Positions 15,799 to 24,567 of a stretch of DNA of 64,000 nt are shown here, one piece after another. The position numbers and the translations under genes are program-made. The notes under the pieces are model-generated. The model searched no databases and was not told where the DNA came from. It saw nothing but the letters and a program-made list of their open reading frames with translations. The stretch is from JAHEJX01 sp041605955 (GTDB lineage Bacteria > Actinomycetota > Acidimicrobiia > Spongiisociales > UBA5794). The stretch's first letter is position 1. Each line of letters starts with the position of its first letter. The stretch spans positions 20,962 to 84,961 of the forward strand of contig JBFIXI010000010.1 in NCBI GenBank assembly GCA_041605955.1. Reading direction: 5' to 3'.

Positions 15799-17337
15799 AT
15801 GGCACCCCAGCATCTGGGATTCCGGGCCGATACATATCACATGGGACCGAAGGGTGGAATCACCACGCACAGCCTGCGGCGTGGCTTGGTCGCCGTCTCC
15901 GTCGCCGGAGGCGTCGGCATGATGTTGGTCGCCTTTGCCCTGGCCTTCTCCAATGCCGCCTCGGCACGCGAGATTGCATCGAGTTCCCAGGAGCTGCAGT
16001 GGGCGAACGCTACCGCAGGTGCCAGCGCGGTAAGCCGGGCGGCGGTCAACCAGGCGCTCGTGTTCACCGTAGATCATGAGCTCGGGGTCGCCTCCGCCGA
16101 CGCCGCCCAACTGGCCCGCGCCGAGGCGACGAGCAGCCTCGCTGTGCTCGAACAGTACGCGGGCGCCGCGCCTGACGACGCACGCGCTGACGTACGGTCG
16201 ATCCGAGAGGTCATTGCATTGGCGCGCACTGCACTGACCCAGATGGAGCGCGGTGACATTCGCGACGCCGATACCACCCTCACCCGAGAGTTCGAGCCGG
16301 CGTACGCCGCCGCGGCCGCGACTCTCAACAAGCAACAGCTGGCGCAGGCGGCCCGTATCGATCAGGCCGCCTCCAGCGCCGGGCGCACTGAGAACATAAC
16401 CCGCCTCATCGTGACTCTGCTGATCCCCGGCGCGGCCATCATCATCCACCAGCTCATCATTCGTCGCCAGTACCGCGAGCGTGAAGTGCACATGAAGGCT
16501 CAGGTCGAGGCTGAGCGAGAGCTCAACCGCACGAAGGACGAGTTCATCGCCGGCATCTCTCATGAGCTGCGCACCCCGCTCACGAGCATCTACGGCTTCA
16601 GTGAGTACTTGCTCGAAATCGGCCTGATCGATCCGACAGAGTCCCTCGAGCTGATCACCATGATCAACGACGATTCGGCCGAGCTGTCGCGTATGGTCGA
16701 CGACCTGCTGGCCGCAGCCCGCATCGACGCCGAAGCAATCTCATATGAGATAGAGCCGCTCGAGGTGATGGGAGAGGTCGAGCACCTCGTCGACCAGGTC
16801 AGGCGCATGGGCTCGGCCATCGACGTTCTCGGAGCGCGCACGGTGGCGCTCGCCGATCGGTCGCGACTGCGCCAAGTGATGCGCAACCTGATCTCCAATG
16901 CAGAGCGTCACGGTGGTGAGCACGTCGAAATCGACGTTTCGGTTCACGAAGGCAAAGCTGCGATTCGGGTCATCGATGACGGGGCCGGAGTTCCTGCCGA
17001 GATGAAGGAGCGACTGTTCAAGCGGTTCGTTCATGACCCCGACACCACGCTCACATCCGGCAGTGTCGGGCTGGGTCTGGCGATTGCCCGGCAGATCGCC
17101 CGAGACATGGGCGGCGACGTCACCTACGAGCGAACCCTTGGCCTGACGCTCTTCACGGTGCTGCTCCCCCTGGCCCCGGCCGATGCCGTTCCGCTGCCCC
17201 GAGTCGCGGTACCGGCAGCCCAGATCTACGCGCCGCCGTCCCAGAACAACGGCTCGGCCGACCATGAACCGATACTCATGATCGATTCCGAGGAACCCGA
17301 CCCGGTGGCGACTGCTCCCGACAAGGTGACCTTCTGA
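15799..17337 (+). CDS. Membrane sensor histidine kinase
   Basis: The 512-residue kinase has two membrane spans, about residues 30-51 (LVAVSVAGGVGMMLVAFALA) and 202-221, flanking an Ala-rich helical extracellular domain of about 150 residues. The HisKA domain carries His255 in IAGISHELRTPLTS, and the ATPase domain shows NLISNAERHGG, DDGAGVP and GSVGLGLAIARQ. A C-terminal tail of about 60 residues follows. The start at 15799 is favoured by a GGAG ten bases upstream; ATG 15841 is an alternative. Its stop overlaps the ATG of the next gene (TGATG), linking the kinase to a secreted stalk protein. No response regulator is adjacent. Confidence 0.88.
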   Translation: MAPQHLGFRADTYHMGPKGGITTHSLRRGLVAVSVAGGVGMMLVAFALAFSNAASAREIASSSQELQWANATAGASAVSRAAVNQALVFTVDHELGVASADAAQLARAEATSSLAVLEQYAGAAPDDARADVRSIREVIALARTALTQMERGDIRDADTTLTREFEPAYAAAAATLNKQQLAQAARIDQAASSAGRTENITRLIVTLLIPGAAIIIHQLIIRRQYREREVHMKAQVEAERELNRTKDEFIAGISHELRTPLTSIYGFSEYLLEIGLIDPTESLELITMINDDSAELSRMVDDLLAAARIDAEAISYEIEPLEVMGEVEHLVDQVRRMGSAIDVLGARTVALADRSRLRQVMRNLISNAERHGGEHVEIDVSVHEGKAAIRVIDDGAGVPAEMKERLFKRFVHDPDTTLTSGSVGLGLAIARQIARDMGGDVTYERTLGLTLFTVLLPLAPADAVPLPRVAVPAAQIYAPPSQNNGSADHEPILMIDSEEPDPVATAPDKVTF

Positions 17338-18476
17338 TGGGGCGACGCGCCGGACTGTCGGCTCTGCTCGTCGCATGGGTGGCGATCGCGCTGCTGGCTC
17401 CGACGGCCAGCGCCGCCGCCGCCGGATCCGGTTACCAGTACCGAGACCGTTTTGACTCCGGCAACTACTCGGGAAACCTCGGATCCCAGCTCTTCACCGG
17501 CGACTGGAGAGAGCACGATGATGGTGGTGGGCACGTCGGCGGGTCGATCTTCATCGAAGGAACCGACGATTGCCCGACCGAGCCCTGCGTCCTGTTCGAG
17601 ATCCAAGAGCGCTTCATGACCGGCAAGGGTCTTTCCAGGGGCGCAGATATCGGCGGAGCCGCTACCGCCAGCTTCCGCTTCAGCTACACACTCGACCTGG
17701 ACGAGCCCACCCAGGGGATTCTCCAAGTGGCCGTGTACAACGGAGTGACCTGGGCACCGATCGATGCGATCCCGTTATTGGACAACGCAGCCGGGGGTCC
17801 GTACACCCGCACTTACAACGTCGTGCCACACGCTCACGCTGACTTCGCCGTCGGATTCTTCGCTCACGGTTACTGGGACGCGGCGCTGTTCGTCGACGAC
17901 GTCAAGATCTGGGGCGAATGGGACGAGGGGCCGCCGCCGAGCACGACCACGACCACTCTCGTGCCGCCGGTGACGACGCTGCCGCCTCCAACGACCAGCA
18001 CGCTCCCGCCCCCACCCACGACGACAACCAAGCCGCCCCCACCAACAACCACCACGACCACCACGACGGCGCCGCCCGTCACTACCACCACTACTACAGC
18101 GCCCAGCACCACCACCACGGCTGCGCCCCCCGCTACCACCGCTCCGCCGACCACGACGACTACGACCGTGGCCCCAGGAACGACCACTCGGCCGCCGCCG
18201 CCGGAGGCACCGCTGGTGGAAGACGAGCGCTACACCGCCAAGGACGCCCTGGCCCTGACGCTCAACGACGGCGTTATGGCGTTGCCCACCAAGCGGGACG
18301 ACATCCCCGAGCCCAGCCCGGTGACACAGATCATGGCTTCGATCACCACGACGGCGATCACGGTCCGCTCCCACTTCCTGTCGGCAATGGCCCTCGGTCT
18401 GCTCATCGCAGTCGCTGCGGTCTGGGGCCTGGGCCGACGCAGCGAGCGCCCCTGGTCGGCTCCCGGCATCGACTGA
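17337..18476 (+). CDS. Secreted, membrane-anchored protein with Thr/Pro stalk
   Basis: The 379-residue protein has a signal peptide (LSALLVAWVAIALLAPTASA), then a globular domain of about 170 residues that resembles a jelly-roll or lectin-like sandwich (SGYQYRDRFDSGNYSGNLGS through ALFVDDVKIWGEW). A long Thr/Pro stalk from about residue 200 to 290 follows, with many TTTT runs, and a membrane span near the C-terminus (AMALGLLIAVAAVWGLG) ends in a short basic tail. The stalk probably projects the domain through the cell envelope and may be glycosylated. It overlaps the preceding kinase gene by one base. The family was not recognised. Confidence 0.78.
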   Translation: MGRRAGLSALLVAWVAIALLAPTASAAAAGSGYQYRDRFDSGNYSGNLGSQLFTGDWREHDDGGGHVGGSIFIEGTDDCPTEPCVLFEIQERFMTGKGLSRGADIGGAATASFRFSYTLDLDEPTQGILQVAVYNGVTWAPIDAIPLLDNAAGGPYTRTYNVVPHAHADFAVGFFAHGYWDAALFVDDVKIWGEWDEGPPPSTTTTTLVPPVTTLPPPTTSTLPPPPTTTTKPPPPTTTTTTTTAPPVTTTTTTAPSTTTTAAPPATTAPPTTTTTTVAPGTTTRPPPPEAPLVEDERYTAKDALALTLNDGVMALPTKRDDIPEPSPVTQIMASITTTAITVRSHFLSAMALGLLIAVAAVWGLGRRSERPWSAPGID

Positions 18477-18492
18477 GCGGCGCCGAACGCCC

Positions 18493-19470
18493 TCAGCCGA
18501 GGCCCAGCACGATCTTTCCCAACGCTCGGCGCGAGCTGATGGCGCCGAAGGCGCTCTCGAAATCTTCCAGGGGGTAGACGTCCATTATCTGCGGGGCGAT
18601 GACGCCCCGACTCACCATCGCCAGCAACTCGCGGAAGTTCTGCAGATTGGCCGCAGGATCGCGCTCGGCCCAGCTTCCCCAGAACACGCCGACGATGCTC
18701 AATCCCTTCAACAGTGCAAGGTTCAGCGGAATCGAAGGGATCTCCCCGGCGGCGAAGCCGATCACGAGGTAGCGCCCCTCCCACGCCGTGGCCCGCAGCG
18801 CGGGCTCGGTATAGGGACCGCCGACCGGGTCGTACACGACGTCGGCCCCGGTACCGTCGGTCGCCACTCGGATGGCGGATTTGAGATCCTCTTGCGCGTA
18901 GTTGATCGTTGCCTCGGCACCCAACAACTCGGCAAAGTCCAGCTTCTCCGCCGATCCGGCAGCAGCGATCACCGACGCCCCCATCGCCTTGCCGAGCTGA
19001 ACCGCCGCGGCGCCCACGCCGCCGGCGGCCCCCAGCACCAGCAACTTCTCCCCAGACTCGAGGCGGGCACGCTGTTTGAGGGCGTAGTAAGAGGTGGCAT
19101 AGGTGAGGCTGAAGGCGGCCGCTTCCTCGAAACTGTGCTCGGGCGCCTTGGGGAGCACAGCGGAGGCCGGCATTACAGCCTTGTCGGCAAATGCGCCGGT
19201 GACCGTGATGAAGGCAACCTCGTCACCGACGCGCACGTTATCGACGCCGGGGCCGACCGCCGCCACCACGCCTGCGCCTTCGGCCCCGGGCACGAAGGGC
19301 AACTCGGGTTGGACCTGATAGCGTCCCTGCATGACCAACAGATCCGGGAAGTTGAGGGCCGCCGCACGCACCTCGACGACGACCTGACCTGAGGCGGGCA
19401 CCGGGTCCGGCAGCTCGACAACACGATGTATTTCGGGAGGGCCCAGCGCCTCAACGAGCAGCGCACGCAT
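18493..19470 (-). CDS. NADPH:quinone oxidoreductase-like MDR protein
   Basis: The 325-residue protein is a zinc-independent medium-chain reductase. Motifs include AAALNFPDLLVMQGRYQ, PFVPGAEGAGVVAAVGPGVD, the cofactor loop VLGAAGGVGAAAVQLGK and the adjacent ADVVYDPVGGPY. Zinc-ligand cysteines of alcohol dehydrogenases are absent. Such enzymes reduce quinones or enoyl substrates with NADPH. It lies 15 bases after the thiolase gene on the same strand, in an operon that also contains a MaoC-type hydratase, so a role in acyl-CoA or lipid-derived enone metabolism is possible. Confidence 0.88.
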   Translation of the reverse strand: MRALLVEALGPPEIHRVVELPDPVPASGQVVVEVRAAALNFPDLLVMQGRYQVQPELPFVPGAEGAGVVAAVGPGVDNVRVGDEVAFITVTGAFADKAVMPASAVLPKAPEHSFEEAAAFSLTYATSYYALKQRARLESGEKLLVLGAAGGVGAAAVQLGKAMGASVIAAAGSAEKLDFAELLGAEATINYAQEDLKSAIRVATDGTGADVVYDPVGGPYTEPALRATAWEGRYLVIGFAAGEIPSIPLNLALLKGLSIVGVFWGSWAERDPAANLQNFRELLAMVSRGVIAPQIMDVYPLEDFESAFGAISSRRALGKIVLGLG

Positions 19471-19485
19471 AACGCATCCAGGCTA

Positions 19486-20667
19486 CTAGGCGACCTCGAA
19501 GAGCCCGGCTGCGCCCATACCGCCGCCGACGCACATAGTGACGACGACATAGCGCACCCCACGGCGCTTGCCCTCGATGAGAGCGTGCCCGACCATGCGG
19601 GCTCCGGACATGCCGTAGGGATGCCCGATAGCGATCGCGCCACCATCGACGTTGTAGATCTCATTGTCGATCCCGAGCTTGTCGCGGCAATAGAGCGCCT
19701 GGACGGCAAACGCCTCATTGAGCTCCCACAACCCAATATCGCCGAGCTGTAGCCCCGTCCTATCGAGCAGCTTGGGCACCGCATACACCGGGCCGATGCC
19801 CATCTCGTCGGGAGCCACCCCGGCAACCGCCATCGCCCGGTAGTAGCCCAGGGGCTCGAGGCCACGCCGCTCCGCTTCGGCGGCCTCCATCAGCACGGTT
19901 GCGGCCGCGCCATCGGACAGCTGGCTGGCATTGCCGGCCGTGATCGTCCCCCCTTGAAACACCGGCTCGAGCCCGGCAAGCGCCTCCAGCGTCGTGCCCG
20001 GGCGGTTGCCCTCGTCGTGGCTGAGGGTCACCTCTTCGAAGCTGACGTCGCCGCTCTCCTTGTCGGTGATCTGCTTGGTAGCCGTCACCGGCACGATCTC
20101 GGCGTCGAAGCGACCTGCCTGCTGGGCGGCGGCAGTGCGCTGCTGGCTCTGCAGGGCGTATTCGTCCTGCTGTTGGCGGGTAACGCTGTACCGCTCGGCT
20201 ACCACCTCGGCAGTCTCGAGCATCGACATGTAGGCGTCAGGATGGGAAGCCAACAGCTCCGGATCCTTCCCCCGATACGCGTTGTAGTGGTCGTTCTGCA
20301 CGAGGCTGATCGATTCGACTCCGCCCGCCACGACCATCGGAGCCTTGTCGACAATGATCTGTTTGGCGGCGGTGGCGATGGCCATCAATCCGGAAGAGCA
20401 CTGGCGGTCCATGGTCATCCCCGACACATCGACGGGGAGGCCGCCGGCCAACGCGGCGAGGCGACCCACGTTGTAGCCGGTGGTGCCTTGCGGCATGGCG
20501 CATCCCATGATCACATCGTCGACCTCAGCGGCTTCGATCCCGGCCCTGTCGACAGCGGCTCGGATGGCGACCGCGGCCATCGTCGGGCCCTCGAGGTTGT
20601 TCAGCGCCCCCCGGTAGGCCTTCCCGATCGGAGTACGGGCCGCGGACACAACAACTGCTTCTCGCAT
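19486..20667 (-). CDS. Acetyl-CoA C-acyltransferase (thiolase)
   Basis: The 393-residue protein is a complete thiolase. The N-terminal AVVVSAARTPIGKAYRGALN is typical. The acyl-accepting cysteine is C90 in DRQCSSGL, the general-base histidine lies in GHPYGMSGARM and the second catalytic cysteine lies in CVGGGMGAAGLFE. The family catalyses CoA-dependent cleavage of 3-ketoacyl-CoA or the reverse condensation. The neighbouring MaoC hydratase and reductase suggest a beta-oxidation-type unit. It is 10 bases from the MaoC gene. Chain-length preference cannot be judged by eye. Confidence 0.93.
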   Translation of the reverse strand: MREAVVVSAARTPIGKAYRGALNNLEGPTMAAVAIRAAVDRAGIEAAEVDDVIMGCAMPQGTTGYNVGRLAALAGGLPVDVSGMTMDRQCSSGLMAIATAAKQIIVDKAPMVVAGGVESISLVQNDHYNAYRGKDPELLASHPDAYMSMLETAEVVAERYSVTRQQQDEYALQSQQRTAAAQQAGRFDAEIVPVTATKQITDKESGDVSFEEVTLSHDEGNRPGTTLEALAGLEPVFQGGTITAGNASQLSDGAAATVLMEAAEAERRGLEPLGYYRAMAVAGVAPDEMGIGPVYAVPKLLDRTGLQLGDIGLWELNEAFAVQALYCRDKLGIDNEIYNVDGGAIAIGHPYGMSGARMVGHALIEGKRRGVRYVVVTMCVGGGMGAAGLFEVA

Positions 20668-20677
20668 CAGCTTCTCC

Positions 20678-21136
20678 TTAGCTCGGCGGGGCGGTGAACA
20701 AGAGGTTGAGCCAGCGGGCGACCAGCGCCGGCTTGTCCTGGCCGCGAATCTCGACGGTCACGTCATACGTGACCAGGAATTGCCCAGGATCGCGCTCGGT
20801 GACGTCGGCCACGACCAGATGGGCTCGGATCTCGGCGCCCACCGGCACCGGGGCCAGGAAGCGGATCTTGTCGAAGCCGTAGTTGAAGCCCATGACCAGG
20901 TTGTCCGGCTGCACACTCAGCTGTGACGCCAGATGCACGAGTAGGGAGAGGGTGAGGAATCCGTGTGCGATCGGCCCGCCCAGGGGTGTGGCCGTCGCCG
21001 CCTCCGGATCGACGTGGATGAACTGGTGATCCAGCGTGACGTCGGCGAACTCGTTGACCCTGGCCTGATCGATGAGGAACCAGTCGCTGTAGCCCCGGTC
21101 GGCACCCACCATCTCGAGCAAGCCGGTTTCGCTCAT
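20678..21136 (-). CDS. MaoC-family (R)-specific enoyl-CoA hydratase-like protein
   Basis: The 152-residue single hotdog-fold protein contains the hydratase-2 motif DHQFIHVDPEAATATPLGG followed by PIAHGFLTLSLLVHL, with the catalytic Asp/His pair. The strand GFDKIRFLAPVPVGAEIRAH is also typical of MaoC dehydratases. It hydrates trans-2-enoyl-CoA to the (R)-3-hydroxy form or a related substrate. The start overlaps the end of rpiA, and the thiolase follows closely, giving an operon-like arrangement. Confidence 0.9.
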   Translation of the reverse strand: MSETGLLEMVGADRGYSDWFLIDQARVNEFADVTLDHQFIHVDPEAATATPLGGPIAHGFLTLSLLVHLASQLSVQPDNLVMGFNYGFDKIRFLAPVPVGAEIRAHLVVADVTERDPGQFLVTYDVTVEIRGQDKPALVARWLNLLFTAPPS

Positions 21137-21861
21137 TGGCCTCCTCCCAACTCATCCGCAGCGTCCATCCGGCGGACTCCATTGGCCGCGCCGATATAGG
21201 CCATGTCTGCGATTCCGATGAACAAACCGGTTGCCAACACGCCGGGTATGTGGTGTAGCGCCCCGTCCAGTGCTCCTGGCTCCAAGACGGGATCTACGTG
21301 GAGGTCGATCAGCCAGTTGCCGTTATCGGTCACGAATGGAACCCCCGCGTTGGTACGGAGCTGAGGCTTACCCAGGTCGCTCAGCGCATTCGACGTGATG
21401 TTGAGACCAAACCGCGCTACCTCGAGGGGAATGTCACACTTCGAACCGAGCGCGGCCACCAGCTTCGAGTCGTCCGCAATGACGACGAAGCGGCTGGCCG
21501 CCGCCGCGATCATCTTCTCGCGCAGCAGCGCCCCGCCACCGCCCTTGGTCAGTGCCAGGCGGGGGGCGATCTCGTCGGCCCCGTCGATGGCGAGGTCAAC
21601 TGTGGCGCCGTCTGGTTCGATCAACGGGATCTCCAGCGAGGCGGCCAGCCGATGTGTCGCGATCGAGGTGGGAATACCCACGATGTCCTCGAGGGCGCCG
21701 GCGGCCAGAAGGCGGCCGATCTCAGCTACGGCGTGGGCCGCAGTGGTCCCGGTGCCCAGGCCGACCACCATGCCAGACTGCACCTCGTTGACAGCGGCCT
21801 GCGCCGCCGCCAGTTTCATTGCATCCCGCTCCAATGACACCTCCGCTCGCTGCAGTCGCAT
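21133..21861 (-). CDS. rpiA: Ribose-5-phosphate isomerase A
   Basis: This protein interconverts ribose 5-phosphate and ribulose 5-phosphate in the pentose phosphate pathway. Motifs are the phosphate loop VVGLGTGTTAAHAV, the catalytic DLAIDGADEI and LTKGGGGALLREKM, and VVIADDSKLV. The most upstream ATG (21861) gives 242 residues, but a GTG at 21840 fits the usual length of the N-terminus better (235 residues), and an ATG at 21819 is also possible. It heads the minus-strand group with MaoC and thiolase and overlaps the MaoC gene by four bases. Confidence 0.93.
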   Translation of the reverse strand: MRLQRAEVSLERDAMKLAAAQAAVNEVQSGMVVGLGTGTTAAHAVAEIGRLLAAGALEDIVGIPTSIATHRLAASLEIPLIEPDGATVDLAIDGADEIAPRLALTKGGGGALLREKMIAAAASRFVVIADDSKLVAALGSKCDIPLEVARFGLNITSNALSDLGKPQLRTNAGVPFVTDNGNWLIDLHVDPVLEPGALDGALHHIPGVLATGLFIGIADMAYIGAANGVRRMDAADELGGGQ

Positions 21862-21894
21862 GTTGCCGCATCGGCCGGCGATAGGCGAGCCGAA

Positions 21895-22716
21895 TCAGGC
21901 GGTGAGGGTGGGAGCCGCCGCCTCGAATACCGCCGCCAGGTAGTCGAGGATGCGCTTCTCCGCGGCCGGGTCACCCGCCAGCTGGTCGTAGTAGAGGATC
22001 GAGCCCTCCCAGCCATCTGTATGCCACTCTGCCCCTGAGGGCAGCTCCACCGGTAGCAGAGCATCGGCTTCGAACGGCCACGGGTTCGCGTACAGGTAGG
22101 CGCGCCCCGCCGGGTAGAAGCCGAAATTGCACTGCGACGGGAACTGCTTCATCTCGCCGTGCTCTTCGTACTCGGCGACTCGCGTCCCGAACCACTCGAA
22201 GGCCATGTCGAATCCGTGGGGCCAAACGTGGAGGGGGCTGACCCGACCCCCGATCCGCTCTCTGTGCAGCGAGTACACCCCGTGTGTCTCGGTCAGCACA
22301 TCGAAGAAGGCGGCGGCGATCGCCGGATCGTAGTGGCGCGCCTCCGCTGACTCGAACTTCTCACGAGCGTATTCGGCTTGCAGGCCGAGCTCGGCGACCG
22401 CCCCGATGACGGCGTCACCCATCTCCGTGCCCGTCATGCCGGCGCCGAGGCTGCAACGAGCGACGCTGTCGCCGTCGGCTGAGACGACGACTTCGTGCGT
22501 AGTCAGGTCGAGGCGGATGTTGAATCGGCCTCCCCCGGGCAGGTCCATGTCGATCGTCTCCAGGCCGCGTGGAGTCACCTGGAGCGCAACATGCCACCAC
22601 TTGTCATGCGGCTCGGCGTGGGCCCGAGGCACGGCTCCTACGGCGTTCGCATACTGATGGAGAGTGGCCCGGGTGGGCTCGAAGTCCTCGGGCAAAGGGG
22701 CGAAGGTGCGGGTCAT
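21895..22716 (-). CDS. DUF5996 family protein
   Basis: This 273-residue soluble protein matches the actinobacterial DUF5996 family in length and landmarks. It contains KWWHVALQVTPRGLETI near the start, the paired segments RHYDPAIAAAFFDVLTETHG and SPLHVWPHGFDMAFEWFG, and the end ADALLPVELPSGAEWHTDGW with ILYYDQLAGDP. The function is unknown. GGAGG lies eight bases before the ATG. It lies 33 bases upstream of rpiA. Confidence 0.85.
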   Translation of the reverse strand: MTRTFAPLPEDFEPTRATLHQYANAVGAVPRAHAEPHDKWWHVALQVTPRGLETIDMDLPGGGRFNIRLDLTTHEVVVSADGDSVARCSLGAGMTGTEMGDAVIGAVAELGLQAEYAREKFESAEARHYDPAIAAAFFDVLTETHGVYSLHRERIGGRVSPLHVWPHGFDMAFEWFGTRVAEYEEHGEMKQFPSQCNFGFYPAGRAYLYANPWPFEADALLPVELPSGAEWHTDGWEGSILYYDQLAGDPAAEKRILDYLAAVFEAAAPTLTA

Positions 22717-22865
22717 TCAATCCTCCGAGATGTGCTGCTGCCGTTTCCAGCACCGTAGATCGGATAATCATTCCTTCGGCACCGAATGCCACGGCTCCCT
22801 CACCGTGAGCCTCTACAGTTGAGTGCGCCGGGATCATCGCATCGCCGGCAACGCAGGAGCATCAA

Positions 22866-23246
22866 ATGGATCTGAGCAAGCTCAGCGTGAACCAACAGCT
22901 CGCCGTAGGCGCCGCCTTCGCATTGGCCGTCTTCAGCTTCTTCCCTTGGTTCGGGATCCGCGGTGTGATCAGCTTCAATGCGTGGGACTCGGGATTCCCG
23001 GCCATCATTGGAGTGGTGCTCATTGTCGCCGCCGGCGTGATACTCGTCATGGAGAGCCTGGATCGGTCGCCGGTGAGCGCTACGGCCGAGATCACTTTCT
23101 ATCTGGCCGGAGTCGGCCTGGTGCTGATCCTGTGGCGCACCGTGTTCACTTGGGGGGCTCCCCGCCGCATCGGGCTCTTCCTCGCCCTGATCGCAGCGGC
23201 GGCCGCGGCCTGGGGCGCCTACCGCAACCGGCTCGACAACACCTAG
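22866..23246 (+). CDS. Four-helix membrane protein of unknown function
   Basis: The 126-residue protein has four clear spans: LAVGAAFALAVFSFFPWF, AIIGVVLIVAAGVILVM, ITFYLAGVGLVLILWRTVF and IGLFLALIAAAAAAWGAY. The loop FPWFGIRGVISFNAWDSGFP resembles small actinobacterial membrane proteins of undefined role. The stop overlaps the end of the convergent oxidoreductase gene by four bases. I do not recognise a named family. Confidence 0.65.
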   Translation: MDLSKLSVNQQLAVGAAFALAVFSFFPWFGIRGVISFNAWDSGFPAIIGVVLIVAAGVILVMESLDRSPVSATAEITFYLAGVGLVLILWRTVFTWGAPRRIGLFLALIAAAAAAWGAYRNRLDNT

Positions 23247-24523
23247 CCGGACATCTCGCCTGGTCGGTCGGCGATGTGGCGCGCAAGCGCGGCGCGACGA
23301 AACTGCGTGACATCCAGGACGGTGCCGGCGCGACGCGCTTCTTCGGCCGCAAACGCCAGCACATGGCTCTCCAGACTGTCGGCCGCCGAAGTGGGCGGAG
23401 CCGACGCCGTTCGCTGCGCCTCGAGGAAGGCGCCAATCGCCCCATGGTCGCCGCCGCCGTGACCGCTGGTGGCTCGTGCGATCGGAATCCGCTCGGGGGC
23501 TCCGCCGGCGTGGTCGGTAACCTCGATTACGGAATCGCGACCGAATCGGGCTCGGAGGGTGGCCCGCGATCCGTCGTAGCGCATGGTGCGGCAGTCCTCG
23601 GCGGAGTGCCCATGCATGACGAGAACGACCGATGTATCCGACTCGAGCTGCATCGAGACGACTTGGTGATCAACGACGTCCGAACCCGCCGTGTAGACAC
23701 AGCGGCCCCACGGCCCGGTCCGGAGAGCCTCGAGCCGTCCTTCTCGAGTCAGATCGTCGGTGAGGACATGCACCGGCCACCCCTTCCAGTCGGGGTTGAG
23801 GTAACGCCGGGCATCGAAGGGACATCGCTCCACGGGACACGGATCTACGCAGCGGGCCGCGGCGTCGGCCGGCGCCCGCTCGGGCCGGAAGTGGATCAGA
23901 GACCCCACAGAGGAAAGAGTGGCCACCGGAGACGGCAGGTTCCACACCAAGATGTCGAAATCGTGACTGCATTTCTGAACGATCATCGGAGTCGATTCGG
24001 TGGCCCGCCCCCAGTTGCCGCGCACGAAGCTGTGCGCCATGTGGAACGCGGACACGTTCTCCCGGTGCTCCACCGTGATGAGGTCGCCGAGCCGACCGGA
24101 CGTGACCACCTCGTGCAACGTCGCGAAAAACGGCGCATACCGCAGCACATGGGCCACCGCCAGAATGCGACCCGTGGATGCGGCCACTGCCGCAAGAGCT
24201 ACCGCATCGTCGAGGTTTGCCGCCATCGGCTTTTCCAAGAGCACGTCGTAGCCGGCCTCGAGGGCAGGACGGGCGGCGTCGTAATGGAATCTGTCCGGAG
24301 TGGCGACGATGGCCGCATCGGCGATCCTGCCCCGTGCCAGCCAGTCGTCGACGGTGGCATACGACACCGCAGCAGGATGAGCCGACACGAATCTGGCCCG
24401 GCGCGACTCGTCCGGATCGACTACGGCCACCAGCTCGAGCTCTTCGGGATGGTCCCGGGCGTAACCGCCGTACGTGAAGAAGCCGCGCTCTCCGGCCCCG
24501 ACCACAACGGCGCTGATGCTCAT
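23243..24523 (-). CDS. Gfo/Idh/MocA-family oxidoreductase
   Basis: This 426-residue NAD(P)-dependent dehydrogenase shows the Rossmann start SAVVVGAGERGFFTYGGYAR, the AAIVATPDRFHYDAARPAL segment and the family's YDVLLEKPMA motif with catalytic Lys. The C-terminal sheet domain carries an unusual cysteine cluster, CVDPCPVERCPFDARR, near residue 225, which could bind a metal. The substrate is probably a sugar or inositol derivative. The ATG at 24523 is chosen because the conserved fold begins immediately after it. It is divergent from the GHMP kinase gene, with 44 bases between. Confidence 0.88.
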   Translation of the reverse strand: MSISAVVVGAGERGFFTYGGYARDHPEELELVAVVDPDESRRARFVSAHPAAVSYATVDDWLARGRIADAAIVATPDRFHYDAARPALEAGYDVLLEKPMAANLDDAVALAAVAASTGRILAVAHVLRYAPFFATLHEVVTSGRLGDLITVEHRENVSAFHMAHSFVRGNWGRATESTPMIVQKCSHDFDILVWNLPSPVATLSSVGSLIHFRPERAPADAAARCVDPCPVERCPFDARRYLNPDWKGWPVHVLTDDLTREGRLEALRTGPWGRCVYTAGSDVVDHQVVSMQLESDTSVVLVMHGHSAEDCRTMRYDGSRATLRARFGRDSVIEVTDHAGGAPERIPIARATSGHGGGDHGAIGAFLEAQRTASAPPTSAADSLESHVLAFAAEEARRAGTVLDVTQFRRAALARHIADRPGEMSG

Positions 24524-24530
24524 AGGTCGG

Positions 24531-24536
24531 AGCGTA
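24531..24536 (-). promoter_or_regulatory. Putative -10 hexamer TACGCT
   Basis: On the minus strand TACGCT ends seven bases before the ATG at 24523, which would give an essentially leaderless transcript. No clear -35 is seen. Confidence 0.38.
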
Positions 24537-24555
24537 ACTCTCCGACTACAGGTGA

Positions 24556-24561
24556 TAGCGT
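24556..24561 (+). promoter_or_regulatory. Putative -10 hexamer TAGCGT
   Basis: TAGCGT ends six bases before the GTG at 24568. The transcript would begin on the start codon. It shares a 44-base divergent spacer with the minus-strand oxidoreductase promoter. Confidence 0.4.
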
Positions 24562-24567
24562 CGCCGG

